Positions 9,501-20,400 of a stretch of DNA of 64,000 nucleotides are shown here, piece by piece; within the stretch, counting starts at the first letter, position 1; each line of letters starts with the position of its first letter. Source of the DNA: Triatoma infestans (Eukaryota > Arthropoda > Insecta > Hemiptera > Reduviidae); contig JAAEAF010005047.1 of the NCBI GenBank assembly GCA_011037195.1, positions 1-64,000 of the forward strand, written 5' to 3'. The notes beneath the pieces are model-generated. The model had not been told where the DNA came from. It saw only the letters and a list, made by a program, of their open reading frames with translations, and searched no databases. The position numbers were made by a program, and so were the translations under genes.

Positions 9501-10530
9501 TCTTCCTCTTACATAGTATTAGGATACATTAAAAGCATTGCTAGAATTACAAATTTGAAGAAAAATCGATAATCCTAAACTTTGAGAATAGATTTTTGAG
9601 TGGTTTTCTTTTTCGAAAACCGTTCAAACGATTTCCATTTAAGCCTGGAATGCTCGATGTACACATACAATGGCTTACAATTTTATTTAACATTTTTCCA
9701 CGGCAATTGATTTTCGAAGATTGTTTGAGTATCTTTGAATTGTTACAAGCATTGTTGAAATGGCTATATGATATAAGATAAACTATGATAATGGCTGTAA
9801 GATCAACAAATATATTACGCACCAATTTTATTTGTACGTAATGCCAGCCGAACTAAAGTTTCAGTAAACATTGTAAGTTTTTTATCAATTCGAATCGTAA
9901 TTAATAGTTGGAATAGTTGGTATGAGTATTTCACACCAAATTTCTTTTTGGCCACAATGTACGGCGTTCGACCTAATAAGTGAAAGTGCTATGCCACGTA
10001 TAATGAGGCATTGGCCATCAAAGGGTTAACTTTTTAATTGTCTGTATTTGGTGCTTTTTATTTACAACAACGCAAAAATGTCAGTTTAATATATATATAA
10101 AAAAATAAAAACTATATAAAAGAAATGTTTTTGGTTATGTAATCATAGTTTTCACCTATTGGTTTGTTTCACTAGTGGTAACGCTCACGAAATAGTTAAG
10201 GAAAGTGTGAAACTGAATTGTTATTATTAATTAGTTGTGTTCCTATAATTCTGTAATAGACTATGTAGAACGTAGTGCTTCTTCCGCGGCCACCAATTAA
10301 ATTGCAAATCTATTTGTATTTATGTGTGCGCGTGCAAGTTTGTGGTGTGTGTGTTGGAAAGAATGATAGAATGAGAGAGAGATAAAGAGAGAATAAAAGC
10401 AAATAAAAAGAGACTTGAACTGGACAGAAGGCCAACTTTGCATCTTAACTAAACTCAACATGCCATACCTATAAATACATCAGTGTCCACCATCAGGGGA
10501 ATGTACGTTTGTCTTTGTATGTGATGCGAT

Positions 10531-10574
<44 letters not shown>

Positions 10575-11136
10575 CGCTAGCCATTTCTACTGTGTACTTT
10601 AAGAGATCGCTTTCTCTTCAAATATGTCACCTTAGACGGTTTAAATGTATTTGTGTGACTGTTAAATAAATGTGTTTGTATAAGTGTACGCACATTTGAT
10701 CTTTCCTTTTTTAGTTTTCTTTTCTTTTGTATAATTTTTCTTAGTTGTGTTGCTTTATTCTTTAAAGGCCTCAGCTATAAAACATGGAGCTCCTTCTTAA
10801 AAGATATCACCTACATACATTAAAGACTAAATAGACTACAGGCAATGTACGTATTTACATAAGTTTTGCCTTGTCATTGAATTGTTTCGGGTTATGTCCT
10901 ATATGCTTGAAAAATTAAAAACAACTTAACTGAAAGTTATTTTCATTTCAATTATGGTGAGGTACCCTTTAATTATATTAGTTTTATTATTTAACCACTA
11001 ATTATGGTCATACAAGTGGATGAACTCAAAAATTGTATTAGCTACAATATCGTTTATTTATGTTCGCAATAGAAGATTTTGCCACAGTATAGTTATTTAT
11101 CGTTAAACCGCATTTTTTTTTATTCACCCTTCACAG
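9501..11136. other. Non-coding DNA, no confident gene
   Basis: Contains a faint R-like tail to about 9650, GA-rich and GT-rich patches near 10330-10390, and the (CA)n tract listed separately. A candidate splice acceptor (pyrimidine tract then TTCACAG) ends the stretch at 11136. Confidence 0.5.
10535..10572 (+). repeat. (CA)n microsatellite
   Basis: About 19 uninterrupted CA dinucleotides. Confidence 0.95.
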
Positions 11137-11291
11137 TTCGGAGGGGGGAGAATACGGCCAAAACACCTCCCCCTCTGCTTGGATCTAGCCTGGATTCGCT
11201 GATTCCAGCACTACATCAGGCTAGGCCTCTGCCCTATCCTCCTAGGAGTTCCTCTTTTCCTGCTCCTCCAGGTCCTGCTTCTGGAGAATAA
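11137..11291 (+). CDS. Candidate terminal exon of an unidentified host gene
   Basis: I do not recognise the protein. A pyrimidine-rich tract followed by TTCACAG ends at 11136, a plausible 3' splice site. It is followed by an abruptly GC-richer open frame of about 50 codons (first full codon 11139) ending in TAA at 11289-11291. The encoded tail begins RRGENTAKTPPPLLGSSLDS and is rich in Pro, Ser and Leu (later PYPPRSS and PAPPGPASGE), as in a disordered C-terminus. The acceptor would need one base from the previous exon (phase 1). The compositional contrast with the AT-rich surroundings is the main argument. No upstream exon, conserved domain or poly-A signal could be confirmed, and a chance GC-rich transposon fragment remains possible. 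Confidence 0.4.
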
Positions 11292-11384
11292 GAATTCCCC
11301 TCACGTATCTCGCGGTGAGATTCCAGCTGGTCTCGCTGGACAGCATGCAGAGCTTTGTTTTACATTTGTAGTAATTGTATATAA

Positions 11385-11700
11385 GTTTTTAAGAAAATCG
11401 TTGAAATCTTTTTCAAGAAAATTGCGAAAAACTAAAAAAAATTAATTTTGCAAAGTTCTTGTGGTTAATTTGTTTTGACCAAAACAGTAATAGTCCGATC
11501 TCCTTCCTGTGCCAAAATACCACGTTGAAGGCCATACCACGTTGGATACGTCCAAAATATCAAATTTAAATCTTATGTAACTTTCACACACATAAATGCA
11601 CAATTTTCACACACTACACAGAGTGAGTAGAGAGTGTCTGAAAACCACATTTTTTTGCACGGGGCGCTCGAAATGTTGAACCCTATTCTGGTGACAATTT
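11385..11700 (-). repeat. Family R, diverged partial copy
   Basis: Contains AAGAAAATCGTTGAAATC, AAAATTGCGAAAAACTGA-type sequence, and a degenerate ACACAC..GTCTGAAAACCACATTTTTTT stretch in the order seen at 18420-18660. Confidence 0.5.
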
Positions 11701-11764
11701 ATTTTTGAAAATCTGAAATGAATGCCGACTTCTTTATATAGTCGACATGTTTCATAATAATCGA

Positions 11765-12030
11765 CCTAGAATTTCTTTTTACCTTCTCTCTTTACTGGTT
11801 ATTGGCAAAAGAAAGCATTGTAATCGTGTAAAATTTTCGAAATAAAGTTTTCTACCGGAAATACACGTTTTATGGTCCACGGAATCATCATGGGATCCGG
11901 CGGTAAGTTATTTGTTCAAAATTCCTCAACCGGATATATCACTTTACTGAACGAATTTTTCACTTATTTTGCAATTCTCTCGAAAATGGCTCTACAATTT
12001 TCTTTAAACTTTATATAAGTATTTGTAGAT
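11765..12030 (+). repeat. Family R, diverged partial copy
   Basis: Carries ATCGTGTAAAATTTTCGAAAT, TACCGGAAATACACGTTTT, CATGGGATCCG and CTCGAAAATGGCTCTACAATTTT in the order of the copy at 58305. It stops where LINE coding sequence begins. Confidence 0.6.
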
Positions 12031-12393
12031 ACAGATGGATCTACAAGATATGTTGATATTATAGCATTTGACCATGCCAGCAATGTAGCGTATATTTTGG
12101 ATCCGACCATCCGTTTTGAGAGTAACGATCCGGAACAGGGAGAGAAAATAGATGAGGAGAAAAGGGCCATTTACGAAAAATGTATTCCCTTTTATAAGAA
12201 GTTTAAGGATCAGTTCGGGAGTCAGGGAATACAAGGTGCATGGCTTGTGGTTTGATGCCAGAGGTGTGGTGCCTAAGACAACCTTGGACTTTTTCGACAA
12301 GGTAAATATATTACCCTTAAAGACATAGCTCCTTTAGTGGAGAATATTTTAGTTGACTCCCTAGGAATTTTTTCCCAGCATACTTATAGATAA
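12031..12393 (+). pseudogene. LINE C-terminal endonuclease fragment (R2/NeSL-like)
   Basis: The frame from 12031 reads TDGSTRYVDIIAFDHASNVA, then YILDPTIRFES and a charged stretch. This fits the PD-(D/E)XK-type restriction-like endonuclease region that follows the reverse transcriptase in R2/NeSL/CRE-type LINEs (RYVDI, ILDPTI and the following E as candidate active-site positions). The frame breaks near 12225-12255. Another frame then gives GLWFDARGVVPKTTLDFF (to about 12301), and a third gives KYITLKDIAPLVENILVDSL, with a stop at 12391-12393. At least two frameshifts in about 120 codons make it dead. The intact protein would be about 1000 residues or more; the reverse transcriptase is missing upstream. 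The clade assignment is from pattern memory and is moderate. Confidence 0.6.
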
Positions 12394-13040
12394 ACTTAAT
12401 GTATATATTTAGACTTAATGCACTTTATGTCATCTATATTACGACATATTAGTTCTTTTATTTGACATTGGACATTAGGACATCCTTATATTTTAACTTT
12501 TTATGGCTAGATATTATCGCTTTTTGCTATGTCTACGGATTGATGAGTACGCTGTGTGTTGGAGTACCTCAATTTAATTGAGCAGCCCCACTTGATTCTG
12601 ATTAGGTGTTCTCCTTACCTACATTAAGGTAGGTCTATGATGACTTTATTTGTAACGTTTTTTTTTCCGAAAGTTTCATATAACCATGGTTTTGGAAATA
12701 GTTGAAGTTATACTTCCCTCTAAAGTGCAATTTTATTTTATTGTACGATTTTTTTTTTCATCTCTATAATATTAATTCAGATTTAAAAGTATTACCAAAA
12801 TTTCGAGTTTCAAGAAAATCGGTTAATTAGAAGTGTGAACAGTTTTATCAGTATTCTGCGAGTTTCTAGTCGCCCCATATAGTTGTCACAGAGTTTCGTT
12901 AAACTTGCTAAACACTAACTAGACATATGATTTTTTGTTTGGAACTTTTTTCTGAGAAAATTGTGTTTAGAGTAATACTATGGATGTAGGAAGCTTAAGG
13001 GGGTTCCCCTGAAAGGAGTCAGTTTAATTAAAATATTTAA
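12394..13040. other. Non-coding DNA with R-like remnant
   Basis: About 12395-12650 is probably the 3' UTR of the LINE fragment. About 12790-13020 carries degenerate family R motifs (TTTCGAGTTTCAAGAAAATCGG, GGGGGTTCCCCTGAAAGG). No gene. Confidence 0.45.
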
Positions 13041-13042
13041 AA

Positions 13043-13082
<40 letters not shown>
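13041..13082 (+). repeat. (TTA)n microsatellite, LINE tail
   Basis: About 13-14 TTA units (read AAT on the minus strand) at the 3' terminus of the minus-strand LINE fragment. Confidence 0.9.
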
Positions 13083-13740
13083 TATTTATTGCTCCAAAGA
13101 TACATTTCTTTATGGCAAGGGTGAGGAATGTACAAACTTGGACAATTTAACAGTTAGCTTCTAAATAAAATATAACTTCTAAATAAATTTAAACTTAGCT
13201 TCTAAATAAAAAGAAAAATACTGCTTTCCAAAAAGCTCAACTTGGTGCAAAGCCATAGAACAAATTATAGATTTGTCTGCTCCTTAAATAAAAGCGCTCT
13301 ACAAAGCGCTCTACAAATATATAAATACAACTAATTTACACCAAATTTAAATTATAGAACAAACTTTCCATCGCCTCATCCTCCTCGTTTACACAAGAAG
13401 ATGGCAGAAATCTGGAAAGATACTTCATTCTTACATCGCTAAATTTTATACAATGAAACAAGAAGTGATAAATATTATCAGATTCCTTTAGCGGACATAA
13501 GGAGCATTGCTTGTTGGGCCAAAAATAATAACGTTTACGGTTCAAAAAAATTGATGGACATTTTTTATTAAATAGCCTTAGCTGGGACACAACTCTGAGT
13601 TTATTGACATGACAGGAATAATGAAGATATTCCTCACCAAACTTCAGACTGCTACATAAACGATAGTGTCTATTGAAGCAAGAATTCAATACTGACTCAA
13701 TCTCTCTACTAACCAATCTCATTTCGAATGTTTCTAGAGC
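13041..13740 (-). pseudogene. LINE 3' end: RT C-terminal zinc-knuckle region
   Basis: The minus-strand frame 13336-13722 (about 128 codons) matches the last part of a non-LTR retrotransposon polyprotein. LRLFNKKCPSIFLNRKRY is followed by a Cys-His cluster with spacing C-x2-C..H-x4-C (CSLCPLKESDNIYHFLFHC) and then RMKYLSRFLPSS. The cluster is typical of the C-terminus of Jockey/R1-like ORF2 proteins and probably binds template RNA. Downstream on the minus strand is a non-coding 3' UTR that ends in AATAAATAAATAATAAT and runs into the (TAA)n tract at 13041, the usual simple tail of such elements. No intact start, RT palm or endonuclease remains. It is a 5'-truncated copy. Confidence 0.75.
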
Positions 13741-15202
13741 TCATTTCTATGATCATCAGAAGAAAATATTTAATAAAACCTATGTTTAAACAAAAAAAAA
13801 GAAAATCATCAATTTTAAAACTATGGAAATAGCAGTAAGAGGTAGGTTCTCCCCAGATTTTTTTCCCCCTAATTTATTAACGGAAATGATTCATTCTGTA
13901 CACCATAATAATTAATCAATATGCAAAACCTCCTTGTAAATTACAATGACACTTTGTTAAAAAAAAAATAAAATATAAAGTTACATTACTAACTAATGAT
14001 AATATGTTATGGCGCGATTTTAAAATATAATTTATTCATTTCCTTTTTATTTAAAGAGGTGGCCTAATTTGGTTTTAAAAATCTTAATATTTGTTCCTGC
14101 GGCAAAAGGTTACATAGAATGATGATGCATAAATGCAGGCGATGATGATACACGCACAGATCATTTCCTAAAAACCACTTTTTTTTTTTTGACTCAGTGG
14201 ACCTCAAAATGTGTATTTCCTGTTAAAACTCTAATTTCGAAAATCCGGCACTACTTCCTCTTACTATTATTATAAGAGAAAGTAAAAATAATTATTAGGT
14301 TGTTATTGAAGTGGTAGTGACAGTAGTTTTATGAATAATACATTCTGGCAGACAGATTTATAGATTAAGTGAATGCAAAAAAATATATAATGAGTAATAT
14401 AAACCTACTGGTAGAACAGGTGATCTTGTCACTTGATTACATTTATAAATATCTTATATATAATATATATATATAGTAAAAAATATTTAGTAATAGTGAA
14501 CCCTGGTATGCCATGTGGGTCATATTAAGGAAAAAGGTCGACTGCGCCAACTTGTTCATATAGTTTATTTTAATATTTAAGGAGAAATATTAAATATATA
14601 AATTTTTAAAATATTTTCATATAGTTTAGCAATAGCACACCATATGGTCTCTGCTAATACTTTTATAGTATGTGTTATATTTACATTCTGATTGAATTTT
14701 ACTTTTATTTAGTTACGGTGGTTTTAATCACTATATTTACGGTCTAGAGTTTTTTTTTTTCCTTTTATGAATAATTAAATACATAAATAATAGAATTTAG
14801 GGTAAAGTCTTTCATGGTATTGAAAAGTCTATAAAAGGAAACTTGAAACTATATTAGATGAATGATATTAATTATAAGGCGATAGACTAATTATAAGCAA
14901 AACAAAATTAAGTTAAAATTTAAAGAAAAAATATTACATTTTTTTTTTATAAACAACTTGGTTCAAATTCTACTTTAAAAAAAAGAAAGATTTTTTTAAG
15001 AATTTAAGACGTGATCATTGAATTTATAATATGTCAGTTGGTATCTGACGTCATATATGTCACAAATTCTGTATTCAATCAAACAATTCTTTGCCTCTAT
15101 GCAGGAAGTTAGAACTTAGTTAAATTAGATCTTTGCAGAATCTGCATCATTAGATCTATGAGTTTTATTAGCCACAGAGCATGCGATTTTGTTCCAACTA
15201 AC
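13741..15202. other. AT-rich DNA with an R-family end
   Basis: About 14130-14285 is the palindromic-end portion of a family R copy in minus orientation (ACCACTTTTTTTTTTTGACTC, CCTCAAAATGTGTATTTCC, CTTCCTCTTACT..AAGAGAAAGTA). The rest is AT-rich with no recognisable gene; (TA)n lies near 14456-14475. Confidence 0.5.
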
Positions 15203-15289
15203 TTAAAAGGAATCTGTTGTGGTGGTTGGTTCCGCAGAGCTGGAAAGCATCAGAGACATTTTCCGTGGTAGCCTGCTTCATTTTGTGGT

Positions 15290-15326
15290 CATCGACCGGT
15301 TTCGGGCGTTCGCCCATCTCAGGATG
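15290..15326 (-). ncRNA. Hammerhead-like motif, left arm of copy 2, defective
   Basis: Same layout as in copy 1, with stem I CATC/GAUG intact, but the core has lost one base (CUGAGA instead of CUGAAGA). Confidence 0.35.
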
Positions 15327-15412
15327 CGTTTTTCACAGTGTGCCAACACAGACTCGTACAGAGACTTAGTTTCACACTAACTGAATCTGTGTGGCACACT
15401 ATCTGAAGATGG

Positions 15413-15436
15413 GCGAACGCCCGAAACCGGTCGATG
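15413..15436 (+). ncRNA. Hammerhead-like motif, right arm of copy 2, stem I damaged
   Basis: Core CUGAAGA, stem II, GAA, ACCGGU and the GUC site followed by GAUG are identical to copy 1. The upstream stem I strand reads CTAT rather than CATC because of a local deletion, so stem I is weakened. Confidence 0.4.
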
Positions 15437-15489
15437 ACCACAAAATGAAGCAGGCTACCACGGAAAATGTCTCTGATTAAAAGGAATCT

Positions 15490-15949
15490 CTTTGGCATAA
15501 AAAATAATTTGGCTCCATGGCATAAAAAATAATTTGGCTCCATGGAGAATTCATGGTCCAGACAGTCGTTACTATCCAATTTGCCACCATGCTTTAATAG
15601 CCAGCCTCTGGAGCTTCTACAATACAGACTTATATGAGTCTGGTACATGGCCAAGTACAACAGTAGTGGAGAACTTATAAGAATAAGTACTTTATCTTTT
15701 AATAGAAGATAAAATTTCCCTCCCAAAAAATTAAAACTTTTACCCAATATTTTTGTTATTCCTCTAGTCGTATTAGAATTATTAATTATAATAATTTAAA
15801 AACTTATGTTGTAGATTTTTTTTTTTTTATCATAATTTATGATGAAAATAATTAATTTTCTTAATGTTTAGTGTAAAGAAATGTTAAAATAATAATCAAT
15901 TAACTAATCCAATTCGGGTAAGTTTTTTTTATTTATTAAGAAATTTACA
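15490..15949. other. Non-coding DNA, no gene seen
   Basis: A ~27-bp tandem duplication (GGCATAAAAAATAATTTGGC units) lies at about 15493-15545. The rest is AT-rich and unrecognised. Confidence 0.5.
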
Positions 15950-16375
15950 CCAGCACTATTGTGCCATAGTAAATATGTATACAGAGACAAAAATAAAATA
16001 AAATAAAATCCGAGTGGAGAAACTACCCAGTGGTAGTACTCCTAATCAATAATTCACTCACTGACACTAGCACTGGCACTAGAGAGAATGTCTCGAGGCC
16101 ACTGGCGTTTAAGCCGTCTAGGAGGGTTATCTGGTAGGGTACGGGATAAAGGGTGACGGGCTAGAGGGTTAGGATGTGATGATAGGGTGCTGTGAAATTT
16201 TTTATATCTGAGTTTTATTAATTCTGGTAGGAAAGGGATAGATATTAAGGTCGTTATGGATTGTTCGATTGGAGACACAAAAAGGAGCGTTGACTATTGT
16301 CAGCAGCTCAAGAATTGGATACGATGGAGGTTGGAACGCTTGGTTGAACCCCATAGTTCGGAGTAAGTAGATTTA
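15950..16375 (-). pseudogene. Jockey-like LINE, ORF2 C-terminus and 3' UTR
   Basis: On the minus strand the frame encodes NAPFCVSNRTIHNDLNIYPF, then LIKLRYKKFHSTLSSHPNPL, and after PPRRLKRQWPRDIL a stop near 16054. This is the usual last segment of Jockey-type ORF2 (NAP..VSN..LH.DL, then a P-RRLKR.WP.DL end). The same ending is seen at 35640-36076 and 47830-47900. Upstream, the RT part is reduced to LRTMGFNQAFQ (16330-16375) and then lost. The 3' UTR continues to about 15950 with AAATA-type simple sequence. It is truncated and non-functional. Confidence 0.75.
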
Positions 16376-16700
16376 AAATTAAACCTAATAAAAATTTCGT
16401 TTGTTAAAATTGAATTGATTTGTTTATTAAATATTTATTATACACAAATATTAAACATGATGCATCAGTAAATGTAAATTTAGATATGAGCAAAATATTG
16501 TGTATGGCTGCTAAATAAGGTACAGGATGTCATCCCAGCTCGAGCGGCATAGATTGGAAAGATGTCTAATGTACATCTCAGCTAATGACCAAAGCTGTCG
16601 ATGCGCCAAAAAAAATAAAGATCTAAGTCCATTTAATGGAACCGATTAACTTACATATTTGTACAAATAATGGGAGAAATATTTTAAAATTTTTTTTATT
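16376..16700. other. AT-rich DNA, no gene seen
   Basis: No motif recognised. The last bases are the left flank of the SINE target site. Confidence 0.5.
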
Positions 16701-16712
16701 ACATTCATATTT

Positions 16713-16922
16713 AATAGCTAAGTGGTTAGCGTACTGGACTCCCACGCAGAGGACCCAGGTTCGTGTCCAGCTGGCTGCCCTTAGATATTTTTTCTTCCTA
16801 GGAGGCCTCTACAGCCTCACTGTCCGGTGATGGACAGTGTTGTCTGTAACGAGAGAACACTGTCCGGAGGCCGGCAGTGCACTGAGAATGTTCCAGACGC
16901 CAATGACCATAGACGTTGAGGC
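16713..16922 (+). mobile_element. tRNA-derived SINE, family B, copy 1
   Basis: Flanked by an exact 12-bp duplication ACATTCATATTT (16701-16712 and 16923-16934). The tRNA-like head has TAGCTAAGTGGTTAGCG (box A region) and GGTTCGTGTCC (box B, mutated). The body includes CTGCCCTTAGAT, TTCCTAGGAGGCCTCTACAG, an internal CACTGTCCGG repeat (GTCCGG twice around a GGACAGTG inverted copy) and GGCAGTGCACTGAGAA. The same body occurs at 25591, 36293 and 45881. Confidence 0.85.
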
Positions 16923-16934
16923 ACATTCATATTT

Positions 16935-17764
16935 CCCGTACTACACTCGGTTCATCGCTATATAGAAAATATCTTTTATCAATATAATATTGGTTTCTAT
17001 CCATTTATCGTATTAATTTTCCACTATCAAAACTTTGTTGCAAATATTTCGAAATTGAAATTGATTATTAAAGATTAGTGGCTTTAAAGAGTTTTACATA
17101 TATCAAAAATAATGCAGCTTCAACAAATAAAATGATATAGTTAAAATGAATCCAATATATATTTTTTTTTTTTGCCGTCTGATAAGAATTTTATATTTAC
17201 TTCAGAAACCACGTAATATCCACCGCCATAATTAATAAATAATATGGATTAAATTAATTTGCAATTATCTTATTATTATTATTAAACTATGTGATTATGA
17301 AATATTCTTGTGAATCAAAATGTGCTCTTTTTTTTTCCTTTTTAATTTTATTTTTTGTTATTAATTTTGTTAAGCGTATGAGGAAATGACCTACTAAGTT
17401 AAATAAGCGAAGTTAATGTACAAGAAAGATTATATTCGGTAATAAATGAGACCTGGTGGAGAAAAAATGCTCTATTTAATTTAATAACGTTTGAAAATTA
17501 ATTTACTTATTAACGTAATTATAGGAGACAATCCTACTATATATATATTTATATATTTATTTTATTATCATAATCAAAAAATTAAATTTATATTAATTAT
17601 TTTTAAGTAGGTATACATAGTCCACAAGTTGTGTATGAATTTAGAATATATTAAATTATCGTTTACACATTATTACATCTTATTTCTTTAAATAGCACAG
17701 CCACAATTACTAAAGTATCCGGGCAATGTAGAATCATAATGGTCATAAATTTTAATAAATTAAA
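16935..17764. other. AT-rich DNA, no gene seen
   Basis: Poly-T at 17161-17173 and (TA)n near 17540-17560. No recognisable element. Confidence 0.55.
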
Positions 17765-18565
17765 GAAATCTGGTGTGAAACATTCACCAACTTTCTCTTA
17801 CTCTAGTTTCAAAATTGTAATTGACAAATTTTATAGTTTTTGTACCGAATTTGATGAAATTCCTTGGAATTCGTTGAAAGCTGAAAAAAATGTTCAATAA
17901 AAGCGCACTTGCGGTTTACTAATTTTCTTGAAACTCGGAATTTTGGCCATCTATTTATTTCTAATTAATTTTATTTTGATGGTAGAATTGTATAATCAAT
18001 TATGATGCTACTTCGGAGAAAAACATAACCCCTCGCCACCTCCCAAAAGGCCCCTTAAATAACTTCACCAGTAGAAATGTTTCAAATAAAAGTTGTAGCT
18101 CTTTATATGTGTAGTTCACATTCCTAGTTTAATGAAAATCGTTGTAACCGTTTTCGAGAAAATACCAGAAAACTGAAAAATACATTTAATAATATATTTC
18201 AATAATATATTTAATTCTAATTAATATTATTTAGATGACAGTATTATATAATAAACTGAAATAGCACTTTAGAAGAAAATCTAACCCCACCCCTCCCCCA
18301 AAAGTGCCCTTAAAGGATTTTCCCGAAGAAATGTTTCAAATAAAGATATTCGTAAGTGTAGTTGATTTAATAAGTTTAAAGAAAATCGTTGTAGCCAGTT
18401 TTGAGAAAATTGCAAACAAGTGAAAAAAAAAAAAAAACATTCAGTAGTGGTACTTCCGGTTCAGGAATTTCGACAGATGACCAACCGTTCGATCCTATGG
18501 TGATTACCAAACGGAATATCAAGTTTGAACTTTCTGCGATTTTTCGTTTTTAAGTTATGCTGTTC

Positions 18566-18573
<8 letters not shown>

Positions 18574-18604
<31 letters not shown>
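18574..18604 (+). repeat. (CA)n microsatellite inside family R
   Basis: The tract sits at a fixed place in the repeat (between the GCTGTTCACATACA motif and GAC..CCATTTGCTAAAAACCAC), also at 29400-30130 and 42450-42480. Confidence 0.9.
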
Positions 18605-18607
<3 letters not shown>

Positions 18608-18711
18608 AGAAAGACTCACAGACCATTTGCTAAAAACCACTTTTTTGGATTCAGGATACCTTAAAACGGATATTTCGGAGAAAACTCGATATCGAAATCG
18701 CACATTATAAT

Positions 18712-18927
18712 AAAAAGTAAAGTAAATTATGCCTATTTTTTCAGGCAGGCTTAACGTCCAACTACCAAATTAGGTGTCGTGGACGGGGGTGGAAGCACCT
18801 ACTTTACTATTAACATTTTTTAAACAAATATAAAATTTAGCAGTTATACACTGGACTCGAACTGGGGTCCTCCCACTTACAAGTACATGCTCATAACCAC
18901 TACACTAACAGCCGCCCCCACAATTAC
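18712..18927 (-). mobile_element. tRNA-derived SINE, family A, copy 2
   Basis: On the minus strand it has the head GTGTAGTGGTTATGAGCATG, then AGTTCGAGTCCAGTG, and ends ..GCCTGCCTGAAAAAATAGGC followed by AAT..TTTACTTTACT. Related flanks CACATTATAAT and CACAATTACAAT look like a diverged target duplication. It interrupts the family R copy close to its end. Confidence 0.8.
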
Positions 18928-18960
18928 AATACTTCTTCTTACTAGGAGTAAGAGCAAGTA

Positions 18961-19959
18961 ATAAATAAAAAATAATATCATATTATGAAAGGTTCATTAA
19001 GTGTTAAGATAAAATTTGAGTCAATAGGGTTGGAACGAACACTCATAAGCTAAATTCAACAATAATTGGTAACCATAATCCATGTTTTATGACTAAACTT
19101 TAATCACATCTTCAGTTTTAGAGCATGTACCTTCTAGAACGAAGCTTTTCTCGCCAATCGGCCAATCCTTGTTTCATTTTAAAACAGGGATTTTTTTAAT
19201 TTATTTATCCATTTTTAAACGGTGGTTTATATAGTTCGTACCGAAAGGAGAGAAAGCCACATAACAGTGACATTAATAGTAAGCATCCCACTTGTTCAAG
19301 ATGTGACAAAACAGTAAACCAGCTTACCCCAGCTCAAACCAAGCACAAAAATATATAGCTGACAAAATTATTCTAATCCATTAATTTTGGAACTTTTTCC
19401 ACAGAAATGTTAATGTAGAAAACACATCCCCTCCATACTTCTCAACAGGTTATTTTAAATAATCTACTTCCAAATATGATAAATCCTTTTATATGATGTA
19501 AATATAATAAATAAATAAAAATGCGTTATTCTTGCTCTTCGTATGTCAAAGCCCATAAAGGGGAATGGTCGACTTGCTTCAATTGACACTTGCAACCCTC
19601 ATGATTTTATAACTGTACTTTAATTACCAAATCAATTTTATAATGGTTTGCACCAAAAACAATCGGCCGATTATAAAAGAAGCAGACTGTTACAGAACAG
19701 CCCTGTTGCAGCATCTTGTTTTTCCTTAATCAATTTTTAAGAAGATAGAAATTGAAAAAATTTATTTCCCACTATCAGCAACAAGAGGTGCTACTAAATG
19801 ATCCCAGTGTTATCTAACAAATAAAATAAAAATTGCCTGTAAAAAATATAGGTTTTTAGACGACATTATCTTAATTTTCGGTGATAACCTAGGTAACAGC
19901 TCTCTGTGATGGATGCAAGAAATATAAAAATATATTTAATTTGAAAAAATCAGAATTAT
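18961..19959. other. Non-coding DNA, no gene seen
   Basis: AT-rich. No coding frame, tRNA-like or LTR-like signal recognised. Confidence 0.5.
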
Positions 19960-20400
19960 GAAGAACATGTGGCATTCCCTTGCAAAAGGACATTTCAGGT
20001 AGAAGACCACTATTGTCTGTTAGAGTTCATGAACTTGATAGCATTGTCTACCCCTTCTTCTCACATGGGAAGATTTGAAATAACAATTAGAAGATATTCC
20101 TTCAAGCACAGTTTGTTGTAGACACTGAAGCAGAACACTTAGGAATCAGTGCCAGATATAAGTTAAAACATAAGAGCTTTGCATTAAATCTAAATAAATA
20201 ATTAATTTCATAAACATAATAGTTGTGATATTGTAAAATATTTAAATATCTTTAAAGATAATATATATAATTTAATCTACCAGTGTTTTCATGATTATTT
20301 CTTATTACTTCTCTCTTGAACATATATACTTACAAGCCCCTTTACTAAACCGCTCATGCTACACCAACTACTACTACAAACACACAACAACATCATCTCT
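19960..20400 (+). repeat. LTR-like repeat family B, copy 2
   Basis: Aligns by eye with 5995-6395 and with the complement of 40605-41082: GTTGTGATATTGTAAAAT, ATTACTTCTCTCTTGAACAT, ATACTTACAAGCCCCTTTAC and TAAACCGCTCATG. The first part encodes a short degenerate tail similar to that of copy 3 (R.YSFKHSLL then stop). Confidence 0.55.

Larger units (their letters stand above)
15216..15476 (+). mobile_element. Foldback element with hammerhead-like motifs, copy 2
   Basis: Flanked by an exact 13-bp duplication TTAAAAGGAATCT (15203-15215 and 15477-15489). It begins with the unique extension GGTGGTTGGTTCCGCAGAGC, then has two inverted arms that start CAGAGACATTTTCCGTGGTA and end in the complement. 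The loop region (about 15330-15410) is shortened relative to copy 1. Its orientation is opposite to copy 1, as shown by the side on which the extension lies. Confidence 0.85.
17765..18960 (-). repeat. Family R, near full-length copy
   Basis: From TCTGGTGTGAAACATTCACC to the palindromic end CTTACTAGGAGTAAGAG. Internally it has two or three diverged ~300-350-bp tandem blocks, each with GAAATGTTTCAAATAAA, AATCGTTGTA..CCGTTTTCGAG and an ACTTGCGG or CTTCCGG motif. The CA microsatellite at 18574 lies inside it, and a family A SINE has been inserted just before the palindromic end. Confidence 0.7.

Noticed and set aside
9547..9825. 92-codon minus-strand frame with an overlapping plus-strand frame
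   Set aside because: No protein similarity, both strands open, and part of it is a decayed family R end.
15319..15747. 142-codon minus-strand frame
   Set aside because: It runs through foldback element copy 2 and its flank; the peptide is the translation of the hairpin arm, which is not conserved as protein in other copies.
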